Positions 10,615 through 18,993 of a DNA stretch of 27,802 bases are shown in pieces. The first letter of the stretch is position 1. Each line of letters begins with the position of its first letter. Position numbers and translations under genes: made by a program. The notes below the pieces were generated by a model, which made no database searches, was not told the origin of the DNA, and worked only from the letters and a program-made list of their open reading frames with translations. Source of the DNA: Phallusia fumigata (Eukaryota > Chordata > Ascidiacea > Phlebobranchia > Ascidiidae); assembly GCA_008931825.1 (NCBI GenBank), contig QXVZ01030702.1:1-27802 (forward strand), in the 5' to 3' direction.

Positions 10615-11497
10615 TTAAAGATCACCCAACATCATTGGTGCCCTGTTGATCGTACTATCCATTGAAAAAAAAAACATGAACTTACAATTTATAATCCCTA
10701 ATTGTGCTTTTAATCGTCGAGACATATTTACCGTCAAGTAGGAGATTGGTGTTAAATTTCTAATATCCTTTGGCCGGTTTGCGAAAAGTTTAATGAAAAA
10801 AACTACGATTTTGTGATCTGATTTAACGCCCTGCGTTATATCTGCGGGAGTTACTTTGTGCAGAAGAGAGTTCGAAATCAGAAAAAAATCGATTCGGGTA
10901 GCCACCATAGGGTTAATTCGCACTCTTGAGTATTTGTTGGCAGTTGGGTGCACCTTGCGGAAAACATCGCTTAGGTTATAAGATTGCATGTGAGATAAGA
11001 TCCTATCGCGCGAGTTGCGATTTGGTTGAGGTATCCCCTGACTTTTATCTAACTGTCCCTGCAAAATGGTGTTACAGTCATCCCCAATAATTAATTCAGA
11101 ATTGTTTAGCAATGCAAGTTTTGCAAAGAGCGTGTCAAAAAAGTCTGGATTATCTTTATTCGGTACATATAGGTTACACAGCGTAAACTGATTATTGTTG
11201 ACAGATAATGTGCCAAAAACATACCTTCCTTCGGGATATACTTCTGCGTCGTTTGTCGTACCCGTAAAGTGTTTTGTGAGAAGAATCGCCACGCCTTTAC
11301 TACGCGTAGAGCCATGTGCCCATACTATTTTGTTACCCCATTCCATTTCCCACAATTTTTCCTCTTAGAGAACAGTGCGTTTCCTGAAGAATGATTAGAT
11401 GAAAGGATTTTCTTTTAAGAAAGTTAAAAATCGTTTTCCGCATGTTTTGTTTTTGGATACCCCCTACTTTCAAAGAAGCTATATTTAGAGCACACAT
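10615..11497 (-). pseudogene. LINE ORF2, AP-endonuclease-like domain, truncated before the reverse transcriptase
   Basis: The frame from ATG 11497 encodes the front of an exonuclease-endonuclease-phosphatase domain: LNIASLK, then FHLIILQETH with the metal-binding Glu. After a one-base frameshift near 11.36 kb it continues with KGVAILL, NLYVPNKDN, the catalytic IIGDDCNT (GDxN form), RIDFFLIS and the final SDHKIV motif. All expected endonuclease motifs in order are therefore present. In the family this enzyme nicks target DNA to prime reverse transcription. Downstream, a stop at 10615 ends the frame and no reverse transcriptase motifs are found. Full ORF2 proteins of this group exceed 1,000 residues, so most of the gene is missing. 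Confidence 0.88.
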
Positions 11498-11790
11498 TAC
11501 AAATACCTGCACACGTAAAAAAATATACATACGCTCTGCTAGGATATTTGTACTCGTAAGTCTATGTCCCATTCACACTCAAAGCCACAATTGCAATTAT
11601 ATGGTAGGCTTGGTTCAATATTTTCGGCTGATGTTTTTCCGCAACTACAGTGTACAAGTTTTTTTTGCAGGTTGGATTTGAGCAATCTTTACTCATTGCA
11701 ATCTTCGGCAAAGGGTGCATTGAACGCATTCGAACATGTTGCCTTCCAATCTATATTCTGGTTGTATTTCATTGCAGCATGGCATCAGTC

Positions 11791-12449
11791 TCATTTTTTC
11801 CTGACACTTCGGTCACTCTGTTTCCGTTTGGTGAAGTGGTACCAGAAATAGCGTCGGATCTTCACAGCATGCTTTGTGACGTCAACTCCTATCAGTGACA
11901 GCCTGTTGACGTGCTGGTGGCCTACTTTATCTGAAAGCGCCGCGTGCGTTTCCCGATTGTTTGACCCACTTTGAAGGTGTGGGTAATCGTCTTTTCTTTC
12001 AGAGCAGGTTGACTGTTTATGACCAGTTTCGCCACAATATTTGCATGTTATGGCCTGGCCATTGTAGGTTACATAAAACTCCCTTCCATCGACACGTATG
12101 TAGCTTGGGATAGAGTTTTATGCTCTTCTATATTTTTGACAATCGCTTCGTTAGGAAAAGGGATCGGAGCCCATCCAATTCCAACATTTATGGTGTCACT
12201 TTCGTACAAGGAAACGTTTCGGATGTATGAAACATCCAGTAATCTCTTTTGCAGGTCTAAAATATTTTCTCTTGAAGTACATGTGACATCGACTAGGGTA
12301 CCCTACATTTGGGCTTCTCTTTTTAGTAGCTTGTCAGCTCTAAAGTTCAAACAATTTGGCCTTTTTAGCGCACTCACTGCACTGTTAGCTGCCGCTTGCG
12401 CATAACTTGTCTGATGACTCATGTCTTTTACTCCACGAGCGCCAGACAT
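11791..12449 (-). pseudogene. LINE ORF1, nucleic-acid-binding protein with CCHC zinc knuckle
   Basis: Reading starts at ATG 12447-12449 (MSGARGVKDMSHQTSYAQAA). About 130 codons of polar, chaperone-like sequence follow, then a zinc knuckle CKYCGETGHKQSTC of the C-X2-C-X4-H-X4-C form at about 12000-12045. The part before the knuckle (YIRNVSLYESDTINVGIGW and around it) has the alternating pattern of an RRM-like fold, as in ORF1 proteins of the L1/Tx1 group, where the protein coats the element RNA. One in-frame stop (after KREAQM, near 12.31 kb) and one frameshift near 12.08 kb interrupt it. The last frame closes at 11791. Confidence 0.7.
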
Positions 12450-12584
12450 CGAATGTTGTTGTTCGATAATGTGGTAACTTTAACTTACTTATCCCAGCCG
12501 GTGGTTGGACAAGGAAATTTTCCATTCTGTTAGATGGCGCCCCACCGCTGCGGATAGACGTATTTAACACGAAATTTCAGTTCG

Positions 12585-12690
12585 AAAGGGCGAGCACTTG
12601 GTCGAATGGACTGAGGCGCTCGGCCCATTTGCAGACATAAAAAACTGATCGGAATTCGTTCTCGCAATCGTCCCTGGTTCAAACCCCGTA
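12585..12690 (+). promoter_or_regulatory. tRNA-like Pol III promoter (A and B boxes), tRNA-derived SINE head, copy 1
   Basis: TGGTCGAATGG at 12599-12609 fits the A-box consensus TRGYNNANNNG. GGTTCAAACCC at 12676-12686 fits the B-box consensus GGTTCRANNCC. The surrounding string GGTCGAATGGACTGAGGCG resembles the D-arm of class II tRNAs (Ser/Leu type, GGCCGAGTGGTTAAGGCG). The box spacing of 77 nt is long, as in tRNAs with a long variable arm or in drifted SINE heads. The stems do not fold into a clean cloverleaf by eye, so this is a tRNA-derived repeat and not a tRNA gene. Confidence 0.7.
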
Positions 12691-13302
12691 AAAAAGTTGA
12701 GAGTTAAAAAAGGATATATGACGGAAAATAACTCTAGTTTGCGACTTCTATCAATTATTTCTGACGGGTATTCTAATTTATCGGATTAAGTCGTTGGATA
12801 ATTTTCACAAGCCAGTGGTCGAGGAAATTTTCTATTTCATCTGATGACGGCGCAGACCTAAACAAAACACAGTTTCAATTTTCAAATAAAAACAATACAA
12901 ATTGTTTCAAACTTTGAACACAGATGAAAAAACGGTTGGGGCTTTTATATTGCAATTAAATTATTGTGCGTCATGGGCTAATTTTAAAAGCTTCTCTTCT
13001 TACCGATTTGCAAAAGAAGCCAGATCTTCTACATTTAAGTTGGACAGGAAAGTCCCATTCGTACTCCCAACCCCTGGGTGCATAAGACAACGGTCTAAAA
13101 ACGTGTCTATAGAACCGCGCAGCTCAACGCGTGAATAAACCCCACAAACGTTTCTGTCTGTCGATCTTCAGGAGATTGTCGAATTCGTTGTACAAAATGA
13201 TGTTCATAGAGTTGGTCAGAGCTGCGCCAAAGTGCATTAAAAACTCNTCAGTTTGCGTCCCACCGCTGCGGAAAAACCTATTTAACATGAAATTTTAGTT
13301 AA

Positions 13303-13408
13303 AAAGGGCGAGCACTTGATCGAATGGACCGAGGCGTTCGACCCATATGCTGTCAAATAAAACTGAAAAAATTCGTTTTCGGAATCGTCTCTGGTTCGAA
13401 CCCCGTGA
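13303..13408 (+). promoter_or_regulatory. tRNA-like Pol III promoter (A and B boxes), tRNA-derived SINE head, copy 2
   Basis: The A box TGATCGAATGG is at 13317-13327 and the B box GGTTCGAACCC at 13393-13403, each a perfect match to consensus even though the sequence between the boxes has drifted from copy 1. Preservation of both boxes in both copies fits a tRNA-derived SINE origin. Confidence 0.7.
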
Positions 13409-14057
13409 AAAACAAGAAAAAAAAAGTTCGAGTTAAAAAAGGAAACCAACAGATCAATTCGATTCGTGCATTATATATGACGGAAAATAACTCTAGTTTG
13501 CGACTTTATCAATTATTTCTGACGGGTATTTTTAATTTGTCAGATTAACGCAAGCCAGTGGTTGGACGAGGAAATTTTCTATTTCATCTGATGTCGGCGC
13601 AGACCAAAAAAAACACAGTTTCAATTTTCAAATAAAAACAAAACAATACAAATTGTTTCAAGCATTGAACACGGATGAAAAAACGGTTTGGGTTTTTACA
13701 CTGCAATCAAATTATTATGCGTCATAGGCTAATTTTAAAAGCTTCTCTTCTTGCCGATTTGCAAAAAAAGCCAGATCTTCTACATTTCAGTTGCCATTCG
13801 CACTCCCAACCCCTGGGTGCATAAGACAACGGTCTAAAAACATGTCTAGAGAGCCGCGCAGCTCCTCGCGTGAATAAATCCCACGAAACACGTATCGTCC
13901 GACCTCATCCCAAACGTGAGGGCTCTGATTCGATTCTCATTCATCACGCCGCAAAGTCGAAAAAACGTTTCTGTGTCTGTCGAGATTGTCGAATTCGTTG
14001 TACAAAACGATATTCATAGAGTTGGGCAAAGCTGCGCCAAAGTGCAGTAAAAACTCA

Positions 14058-14327
14058 AAAGTACTTTAGCACCTTACCCACTTTTTCATGATATTTGCTG
14101 CGTACCGTGTCATACTACCATCCGCCCGAAAAGATATATTTATGCCAACATCATTGGCCGACTCGGCCAAGAAAACCAGTAAAATTGTTGCAAATTGTTC
14201 TTAGTTCGCATAAATGCGACATTTTTAAAAAAAAGATGGACTTTGCAAATGTGTGACAAGAATTACACTTCTCCTTTAGCAGCTAAGTGACACAAGTTTA
14301 GGTGTGCTTCCAAATCCCCAACCCATG
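14058..14327. other. No gene; short inverted repeat
   Basis: I see no coding region. The only local structure is a 7-bp perfect inverted repeat, TTGGCCG-act-CGGCCAA, at 14154-14170. Confidence 0.5.
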
Positions 14328-14475
14328 TTCCACACTGGTATCAAGTCTTATCAATGTGACGTCTGCAAACAGCGATTTCGCCTATCTGGATCTTTAGACA
14401 CTTGAAGCCTTATTGGTGTGGGGTTGAAAATACCACACGCTGATTCGCAGAGGTGAGAAACCTTATCAACGGTTA
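14328..14475 (+). pseudogene. C2H2 zinc-finger relic
   Basis: The frame HTGIKSYQCDVCKQRFRLSGSL contains a near-canonical inter-finger linker (HTGxKxYxC), both cysteines and the hydrophobic core of one C2H2 finger. The histidine half is scrambled by a stop and frame changes. About 75 nt later HTLIRRGEKPYQ restores a typical finger end and linker (HTxxRxGEKPY) before a stop. The linker is closer to the canonical TGEKP type than that of the intact seven-finger ORF at 17.9 kb, so this is probably a different or older member of the family. It is non-functional as it stands. Confidence 0.7.
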
Positions 14476-15535
14476 TGATTATCGCTTACCATTCTCCTTC
14501 AAATACGTTTACTTTCCTTGCATGGTGGTATGACGAAGGGCACTTCTTTATTTCGGACTGTCGCCTGATGGTTGTCAGCTATATAGAAAAAAATTCGACA
14601 GGGCCCGGCAAACATAACAGGCTAAAAAAACTATGCTTTGCAAACCAAATATATTTCATGCATGTCATTGTTGTCGGTTGGTTTATTGTGGTGTTAACAC
14701 TGGTGGTCACCCATTAGCCCCCTTTTGTGGGTGGAACGATAATTGTGGTTCAATTTGGATAAAACTTGTAGTTTGGGTAATTTCATTGTATACTAAACTG
14801 ACATATGCACACATCTGCGTTTTTGCACTAAAGTACTGAGGTTACTCGGGGACCCTACAGAAAATAACATGAAAAATATTCAGGCTCCCTAAAATGTTTG
14901 TGTAGCTTTCTTCGGATTGGTGATTGTTTTAAAGTGTCTGGTCGATTTTACCCAGTAACACAGAAAATCAGGTCCAGAATTCAAACACTTTCCAAAAAAA
15001 TTGTTACAGAATTTATCGGTAAATTAACTTAACCCTTTGTAGGCCTCATCCAGTAATACATCGACCGGACAATTTCTTCGACGATATTTCATTTTGTCTA
15101 CTTTTGTGTTGATTAAATTTGTTAAAAAAGGCTAGTAGCAAAGGCCGGGTTGAAATTGCGCGTACATTTACACTTACCCTAAACATTCGTGAAAACTATC
15201 TACAAAAGTTGTCACAGCGATTTTGCAGGGTGTAGAAAATTGTTAACGTGACGTGTCACTACGTTTTGGTAAAACGTTGGCAGTGTACCAAATTAGATCT
15301 GTAAAACGTTATGTAGTTTCGTTCAATTCCATTTGATGCGTACGTAACGATTTCAAAAACATTTTAAACCGTTTTGCAGGGCAGAGTTAAAAAGGCAGTG
15401 ACCGGGAGGTTGCAGAATCGTAATGATCAGTGGTAAAAAAGTTTGCAACGTTTTATGAACGTAAAGTCTTACTGGACTCGTCCATGCAACGTTTTTTTTA
15501 GTTTTAACGACGTTACGAGAATGTTGTACTAACTT
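14476..15535. other. Region with no recognised gene
   Basis: I find no motif-bearing open frame here. Short frames at 14475-14717 and 15353-15562 show no domain and are probably chance. Confidence 0.5.
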
Positions 15536-16113
15536 GTGAAAATTGCAGTCGCAGGGTGTCAAGATATTCCTGCACTGAATTTTCTTTGTTCAATCATATC
15601 TGGGAGTTACTCGCAACGCCGTTCGTTAGATCAGAAGATTAGAGAAAGGTACAATCTGTTACTGCTCTACATCCGTTCTAAACCACTTATAACACTGATA
15701 AGTATCGGTTTTATTCAGTGCGAGAACTTTTTCTGTTTTATTTTGGACAAATTAAAAGGCCCCCAACCAACCGCCATCAAACATTCGGGGTTTTGATGAC
15801 AAATTCTACTGTCGACTGCGCCAAGACGCAATTGTAAGGCAAATTCAACAAAGATTTAAAGCCCATACAGCTAGAAGTCGTTTTTAGTGAGGTTTTAGAT
15901 CTTTCGTCCGGGCATCATTAAATCAGAACGACACAGCAAAGCAATAAAGAAATATTTGGCATTTTTCTTGGTTGAGTGAAGAGACCAATCGACGGTTGTA
16001 TCAACTGCTAAAAGTCGCTTCGGACGTGAAAAAAGTGCTACTGGAGTAACGTCTTTCTCTGCACAGGGAAGCATTTATTTGATCTCTAACATAGCTCGTA
16101 TTTCGTACTTTGA

Positions 16114-16202
16114 CAGATCAAAAGTCCCATCGATATGTTTGTGAAAAAACATTTAGCTTTGGTGGAGATTTGAAACCACACATGTTTACTCATACCAAAG
16201 AG
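16114..16202 (+). pseudogene. C2H2 zinc-finger relic, one finger
   Basis: The plus strand encodes VCEKTFSFGGDLKPHMF followed by THTKE, almost identical to finger 3 of the intact ORF at 17929-18546 (VCEKTFRFGGSLKRHML). One cysteine codon region is lost just before VCEK, and the sequence breaks off at an N (16203), after which no further finger is seen. The THTKE linker proves close kinship with the intact gene. This is the remnant of a duplicate copy. Confidence 0.8.
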
Positions 16203-16203
16203 N

Positions 16204-16480
16204 AGACTTAATATCTTTCTGTAACTAACCCTAGTGTAAAGGTTGTCACAACACATATGGTTTGGGTAATGCAACTCAGTTCAGGCAGATCTATAAACAA
16301 AATGTATATGTATAGCAATTTTATCATAATCAGGTTAACCTGTAGAGTTTTGCGTAACGAGAATATGATATTGCATGAACGCCATTAACATCTGTGTGAC
16401 CTTATGTTTTATATCACACCTCTATATTTCATTGCTTCAACTTGTCGTCACTCGATAGTGTCAAGTTTAACACATTGATA
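16204..16480. other. No gene seen
   Basis: AT-rich DNA with no coding, RNA or repeat structure that I can identify. Confidence 0.45.
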
Positions 16481-16530
16481 CGTTGTTGTCACTTTACCAC
16501 TATATATTCACGTACGTTGTGACACACAAT

Positions 16531-16862
16531 CATTCCATGCCGTTTTCGCATTTCGGTTCCGTTAGAATCATTCCAACTCAATGGAATGATCCCCTTCGTT
16601 CAGAATCAGAAACAACAATACGAGACTCTCTGAAACGGTTCTTATGTCAAGTTAGTCTCAGGACAGACAGAACCAAGGGTTGAGCGAGAGAAGCAGAAGG
16701 GATCGGCAGTAACAAGCAAGCCACGGATTCAACAAACCCTTTAAGTGACCCGTAATATTAAACATTGTAACTTTGACAGATTGTAGATTATTTTTGTGAT
16801 GTGTTCATGATTCTTTTGATTCTTTTTTTTTTTGCCCTGGTCTGATAAACGCCTCAGACCAC
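16531..16862 (+). mobile_element. LINE-like 3' end, copy A
   Basis: The frame SVRIIPTQWNDPLRSESETTIRDSLKRFL ends at a stop at 16681-16683. It resembles the extreme C terminus of many non-LTR retrotransposon ORF2 proteins, where a (P)xxWNxLP motif is followed by a Ser/Thr-rich stretch and FKxxL. About 180 bp of 3' untranslated-like DNA follows, with a T12 run and then a perfect hairpin. The rest of the element is missing, as is usual for 5'-truncated LINE copies. The copy stops at an N and an almost identical copy follows. The family cannot be named from this piece. Confidence 0.5.
16839..16860 (+). other. Perfect 7-bp terminal hairpin in LINE-like tail
   Basis: GGTCTGA (16839-16845), an 8-nt loop TAAACGCC, and TCAGACC (16854-16860) form a perfect stem. 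In copy B (about 17103-17124) the right arm is TAAGACC, leaving one mismatch. The position at the end of the 3' tail is where some LINE reverse transcriptases recognise their RNA, so a template-recognition role is possible, but the structure could equally derive from a tRNA-like arm on the opposite strand. Confidence 0.6.
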
Positions 16863-16863
16863 N

Positions 16864-17122
16864 GAATGATCCCCTTCGTTCAGAATCAGAAACAACAATA
16901 CGAGACTCTCTGAAACGGTTCTTATGTCAAGTTAGTCTCAGGACAGACAGCACCAAGGGTTGAGCGAGAGAAGCAGAAGGGATCGGCAGTAAAAAGCAAG
17001 CCACGGATTCGACTAACCCTTTAAGTGACCCGTAATATTAAACATTGTAACTTTGACAGATTGTAGATTATTTTTGGGATGTGTTCATGACTCTTTAGCC
17101 CTGGTCTGATAAACGCCTAAGA
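16864..17122 (+). mobile_element. LINE-like 3' end, copy B
   Basis: This copy starts at GAATGATCCCC and runs through the same C-terminal frame and 3' tail as copy A at about 97 percent identity. It differs mainly by lacking the T-rich run before GCCCTGGTCTGATAAACG. Unlike copy A, it continues into CACTCGACCAAGTGCTCGCCC, the reverse complement of a tRNA-like sequence. The single N between the copies makes a genuine tandem duplication uncertain. Confidence 0.5.
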
Positions 17123-17143
17123 CCACTCGACCAAGTGCTCGCC
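17095..17143 (-). repeat. tRNA-like 5' half (A-box type) on the minus strand
   Basis: The minus strand reads GGGCGAGCACTTGGTCGAGT then GGTCTTAGGCG, which matches the head of the 12.6- and 13.3-kb SINE-like units (GGGCGAGCACTTGGTCGAAT) and the acceptor/D-arm region of Ser/Leu tRNAs. The A box TGGTCGAGTGG maps to 17123-17133. No B box follows on that strand, so only the 5' half is present. It joins directly to the LINE-like tail. Confidence 0.6.
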
Positions 17144-17928
17144 CATATGACACGTGTGATTGAAATCCCGGAGATTCGCCTCCGATGTTCTCAAGACAGC
17201 ATTCAAGAATATTAGCACTTTATAACACCATATACTGACAGCATCTTGAAGAACTCACTCGCACCTACACCCCGCGTACTGTTGCGCTAACTGCAAAATA
17301 TCATGCATGAGTTTATATGATAAGATTAGCAAATAATTTTAAACCCAGTTACGGTCTGAGACCATTTTTTTCCTGTTTAATTTTGACAAATTAAAAGTCG
17401 CGTAACTAGCCGCAACCATTCGAGATTTTGTGACAAACTCTATCGACACTGTAAAAGCAAGTTAGATCAATATTTTAAGAACCATGTATTAAAATTATGC
17501 TTAGCGCTCCGAAATGCAAAAGCCTTTGACACTTTCGATGTCATAACTCACTTTCCCGTTTGGACACAACTTAAACCTCAGGAGTGTTATATTAGCGCGA
17601 GCCTTTGTTCGCAGTTGTTGCCCGCAGGTTTGAACTAAGTTTATATAGTGATGGTGTGAAGACGCAGTCAAAATATTTTTAAGTAGTATTTGTCTGTTTC
17701 TAATGTAGTGTCGACATTTATTGCACACTGGTACGCAGTTATCACTTGTAAACTTTGTAACACCTGAAGCCCTGGTCATCTAACATTTCTGTTCTGGCAG
17801 ATAAAACGTTTCCCTTTCAGTTACAAAACTTGAAAACACTGGAATTAAGTTCAACGCAAACACATCGATAATAACCGTGTTTTACCAAAGAAAAAGATTT
17901 ATCAGGACTAAACATTCAAATAAATTAC
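17144..17928. other. Upstream flank of the zinc-finger ORF
   Basis: Apart from the repeat at 17355-17500 nothing coding is recognised. A pyrimidine-rich acceptor-like string CGTTTCCCTTTCAG ends at 17820, and could mark the 3' end of an intron ahead of the zinc-finger exon. An in-frame stop near 17.87 kb means that coding sequence could not run from that acceptor into the finger frame, so an untranslated leader would be implied. No clear TATA box was assigned. Confidence 0.4.
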
Positions 17929-18546
17929 ATGTGGAACGAGGAACGCCATCGATGTGATGTTTGTGAAAAAAGATTTCGCCGAAGTGGAAATTTGACAAGG
18001 CACATGTTGACTCATACCAAAGAGAAACCTCTACGATGCAAAATTTGCGAAAAAAGGTTTAGCCAAAGTGGATATTTGAAAATCCACATGCTGACTCACA
18101 CTAATGAGAAGCCTCATCGATGCGTCGTTTGTGAGAAAACATTTAGGTTTGGTGGAAGTTTGAAAAGACACATGCTAACTCACACTAAAGAGAAACACCA
18201 TCGATGTGATGTTTGTGAGAAAAGATTTAGCCTAGGTGTAAACTTAAAAAGGCACATGTTAACTCACACCAAAGAGAAACGCCATCGATGTAATTTTTGT
18301 GAGAAAATATTTAGTCATGGTGGATATTTGAAAACACACATGTTGACTCACACTAAAGAGAAACACCATCGATGTGATGTTTGTGAGAAAAGATTTAGGC
18401 AGAGTGCACATTTGAAAAGTCACATGTTGACCCACACTAAAGAGAAACCTCATCAATGTGTTATTTGCGAGAAAACATTTGGCCTCGGTGGAAACTTGAA
18501 AAGTCACATGATGACTCATTCTAACGAAATTGGCCATTACTGTTAG
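17929..18546 (+). CDS. Seven-finger C2H2 zinc-finger protein
   Basis: An uninterrupted 205-codon frame encodes seven tandem C2H2 fingers and almost nothing else. Each finger has the form C-X2-C-X3-F-X5-L-X2-H-X3-H, with cysteines starting at residues 9, 37, 65, 93, 121, 149 and 177, an exact 28-residue period. Linkers are THTKEKP/THTKEKH, a variant of the canonical TGEKP. Predicted DNA-contact positions -1/3/6 are R/N/R, Q/Y/I, F/S/R, L/N/R, H/Y/T, Q/H/S and L/N/S, so variation is concentrated where base recognition occurs while the scaffold is nearly constant. The product is probably a nuclear sequence-specific DNA-binding protein. The start ATG at 17929 is the first in frame after a stop. 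No KRAB, SCAN, BTB or other effector domain is seen, so an upstream exon may be missing. The 84-nt units are very similar, suggesting recent unit duplication or gene conversion. Confidence 0.85.
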   Translation: MWNEERHRCDVCEKRFRRSGNLTRHMLTHTKEKPLRCKICEKRFSQSGYLKIHMLTHTNEKPHRCVVCEKTFRFGGSLKRHMLTHTKEKHHRCDVCEKRFSLGVNLKRHMLTHTKEKRHRCNFCEKIFSHGGYLKTHMLTHTKEKHHRCDVCEKRFRQSAHLKSHMLTHTKEKPHQCVICEKTFGLGGNLKSHMMTHSNEIGHYC

Positions 18547-18590
18547 CTGCAAAGACAAAACACAGGTTTACGAGAGACATCGACGACAGT

Positions 18591-18679
18591 CACTTTTCGC
18601 TTTCAAATCACTTTTTGTTTGCAAATCACTTTTCGTTTGTAAATCAATTTTCATTTTAAATCACTTTTGGTCTGTAACT
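18591..18679 (+). repeat. Minisatellite, about five 17-18 bp units
   Basis: The unit CACTTTTCGTTTGCAAAT is repeated about five times with small changes (CACTTTTCGCTTTCAAAT, CACTTTTTGTTTGCAAAT, CACTTTTCGTTTGTAAAT, CAATTTTCATTTTAAAT, CACTTTTGGTCTGTAAC). It starts about 45 bp after the zinc-finger stop and so probably lies in the 3' untranslated region. Confidence 0.85.
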
Positions 18680-18990
18680 TTGCGTTAATTCATGCTTTTT
18701 TTTAGTGGCACTCATAGGCCACCATAGTCCATATCACGCTTCTTTAATACCGATAGACCAAAAAAAGCTGATAAACAGAAATATAGCAAAGTGAAAGAAT
18801 CAGCTGTGCAGCCATCTTTAAAGACCCATTTACAATGGACAATGGCACTTCAGTGACGTAACAAACGCAATAGTTTTTATCCGCAAGGGCTAGTACATCT
18901 TTCTCTCTTAAAACCTTGCATCTATTTCTAGCTATTTTTGAATCATGTTGACTTGCNTAACAGACTGCAATGTTACGATGCCCAAGAAGG
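18680..18990. other. No gene seen
   Basis: No coding or RNA feature is visible between the minisatellite and the hAT fragment. The missing end of the hAT element might be expected here, but no matching terminal repeat was found. Confidence 0.4.
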
Positions 18991-18993
18991 TTG

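Larger units (their letters stand above)
10615..12449 (-). mobile_element. LINE (non-LTR retrotransposon), 5' half only, L1/Tx1-like
   Basis: Two consecutive coding regions on the minus strand form the front of a LINE: ORF1 with a CCHC zinc knuckle, then ORF2 beginning with an endonuclease domain. The reverse transcriptase that should follow is absent. LINE copies are normally truncated at the 5' end because reverse transcription starts at the 3' end, so a copy that keeps its 5' half and lacks the rest was probably cut by a later deletion or rearrangement near 10.6 kb. Frame breaks in both ORFs show that it is inactive. The 5' boundary lies just upstream of the ORF1 start, near 12.45-12.5 kb, where sequence resembling the downstream 0.7-kb repeat begins. 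Confidence 0.85.
12540..14057 (+). repeat. Tandem pair of a 0.7-0.8 kb unit (12540-13246 and 13258-14057)
   Basis: Two direct copies start at CCCACCGCTGCGG (about 12541 and 13259) and end at GCGCCAAAGTGCA(G/T)TAAAAACTC (13246 and 14057). Identity by eye is near 90 percent, with several indels. Copy 1 has extra sequence around 12780-12810, and copy 2 has an insertion of about 95 bp around 13.88-13.97 kb that itself holds a B-box-like GATTCGATTCTC. Each copy begins with a tRNA-like Pol III promoter, listed separately. A fragment of the same unit (CCGGTGGTTGGACAAGG) also lies at about 12.49-12.54 kb next to the LINE. A single N sits exactly at the junction, so the pair could be a true tandem duplication or two unmerged haplotypes. 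Confidence 0.85.
15725..17500 (+). repeat. Diverged direct repeat upstream of two zinc-finger copies (15725-15860 and 17355-17500)
   Basis: Both stretches share TTTTGGACAAATTAAAAG or TTTTGACAAATTAAAAG, then an A/C-rich part ending in CATTCG, then TTTTG...GACAAA(T/C)TCTA and a GAC...CTG...CAA tail. Identity is roughly two thirds by eye. In both cases a C2H2 zinc-finger coding sequence follows on the same strand within 0.3-0.5 kb (16.12 kb and 17.93 kb). The simplest reading is duplication of a zinc-finger gene together with its upstream sequence. Confidence 0.6.

Noticed and set aside
12585-12690. A functional tRNA-Ser or tRNA-Leu gene
   Set aside because: The A and B boxes are perfect but the acceptor and anticodon stems do not pair convincingly, and the unit is repeated inside a longer repeat. 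A tRNA-derived repeat is the better reading.
15140-15170. GGCCGG string at about 15.14 kb as another copy of the MITE end
   Set aside because: Similarity stops after about eight bases and no partner end with a 3-bp duplication is found.
17947-18530. A CRISPR-like regularly spaced repeat
   Set aside because: The 84-nt periodicity is explained completely by tandem zinc fingers in an open frame; there are no unique spacers and the organism is eukaryotic.
18259-18558. A minus-strand frame antisense to the zinc-finger array
   Set aside because: Its repetitive translation is simply the reverse complement of the finger repeats.
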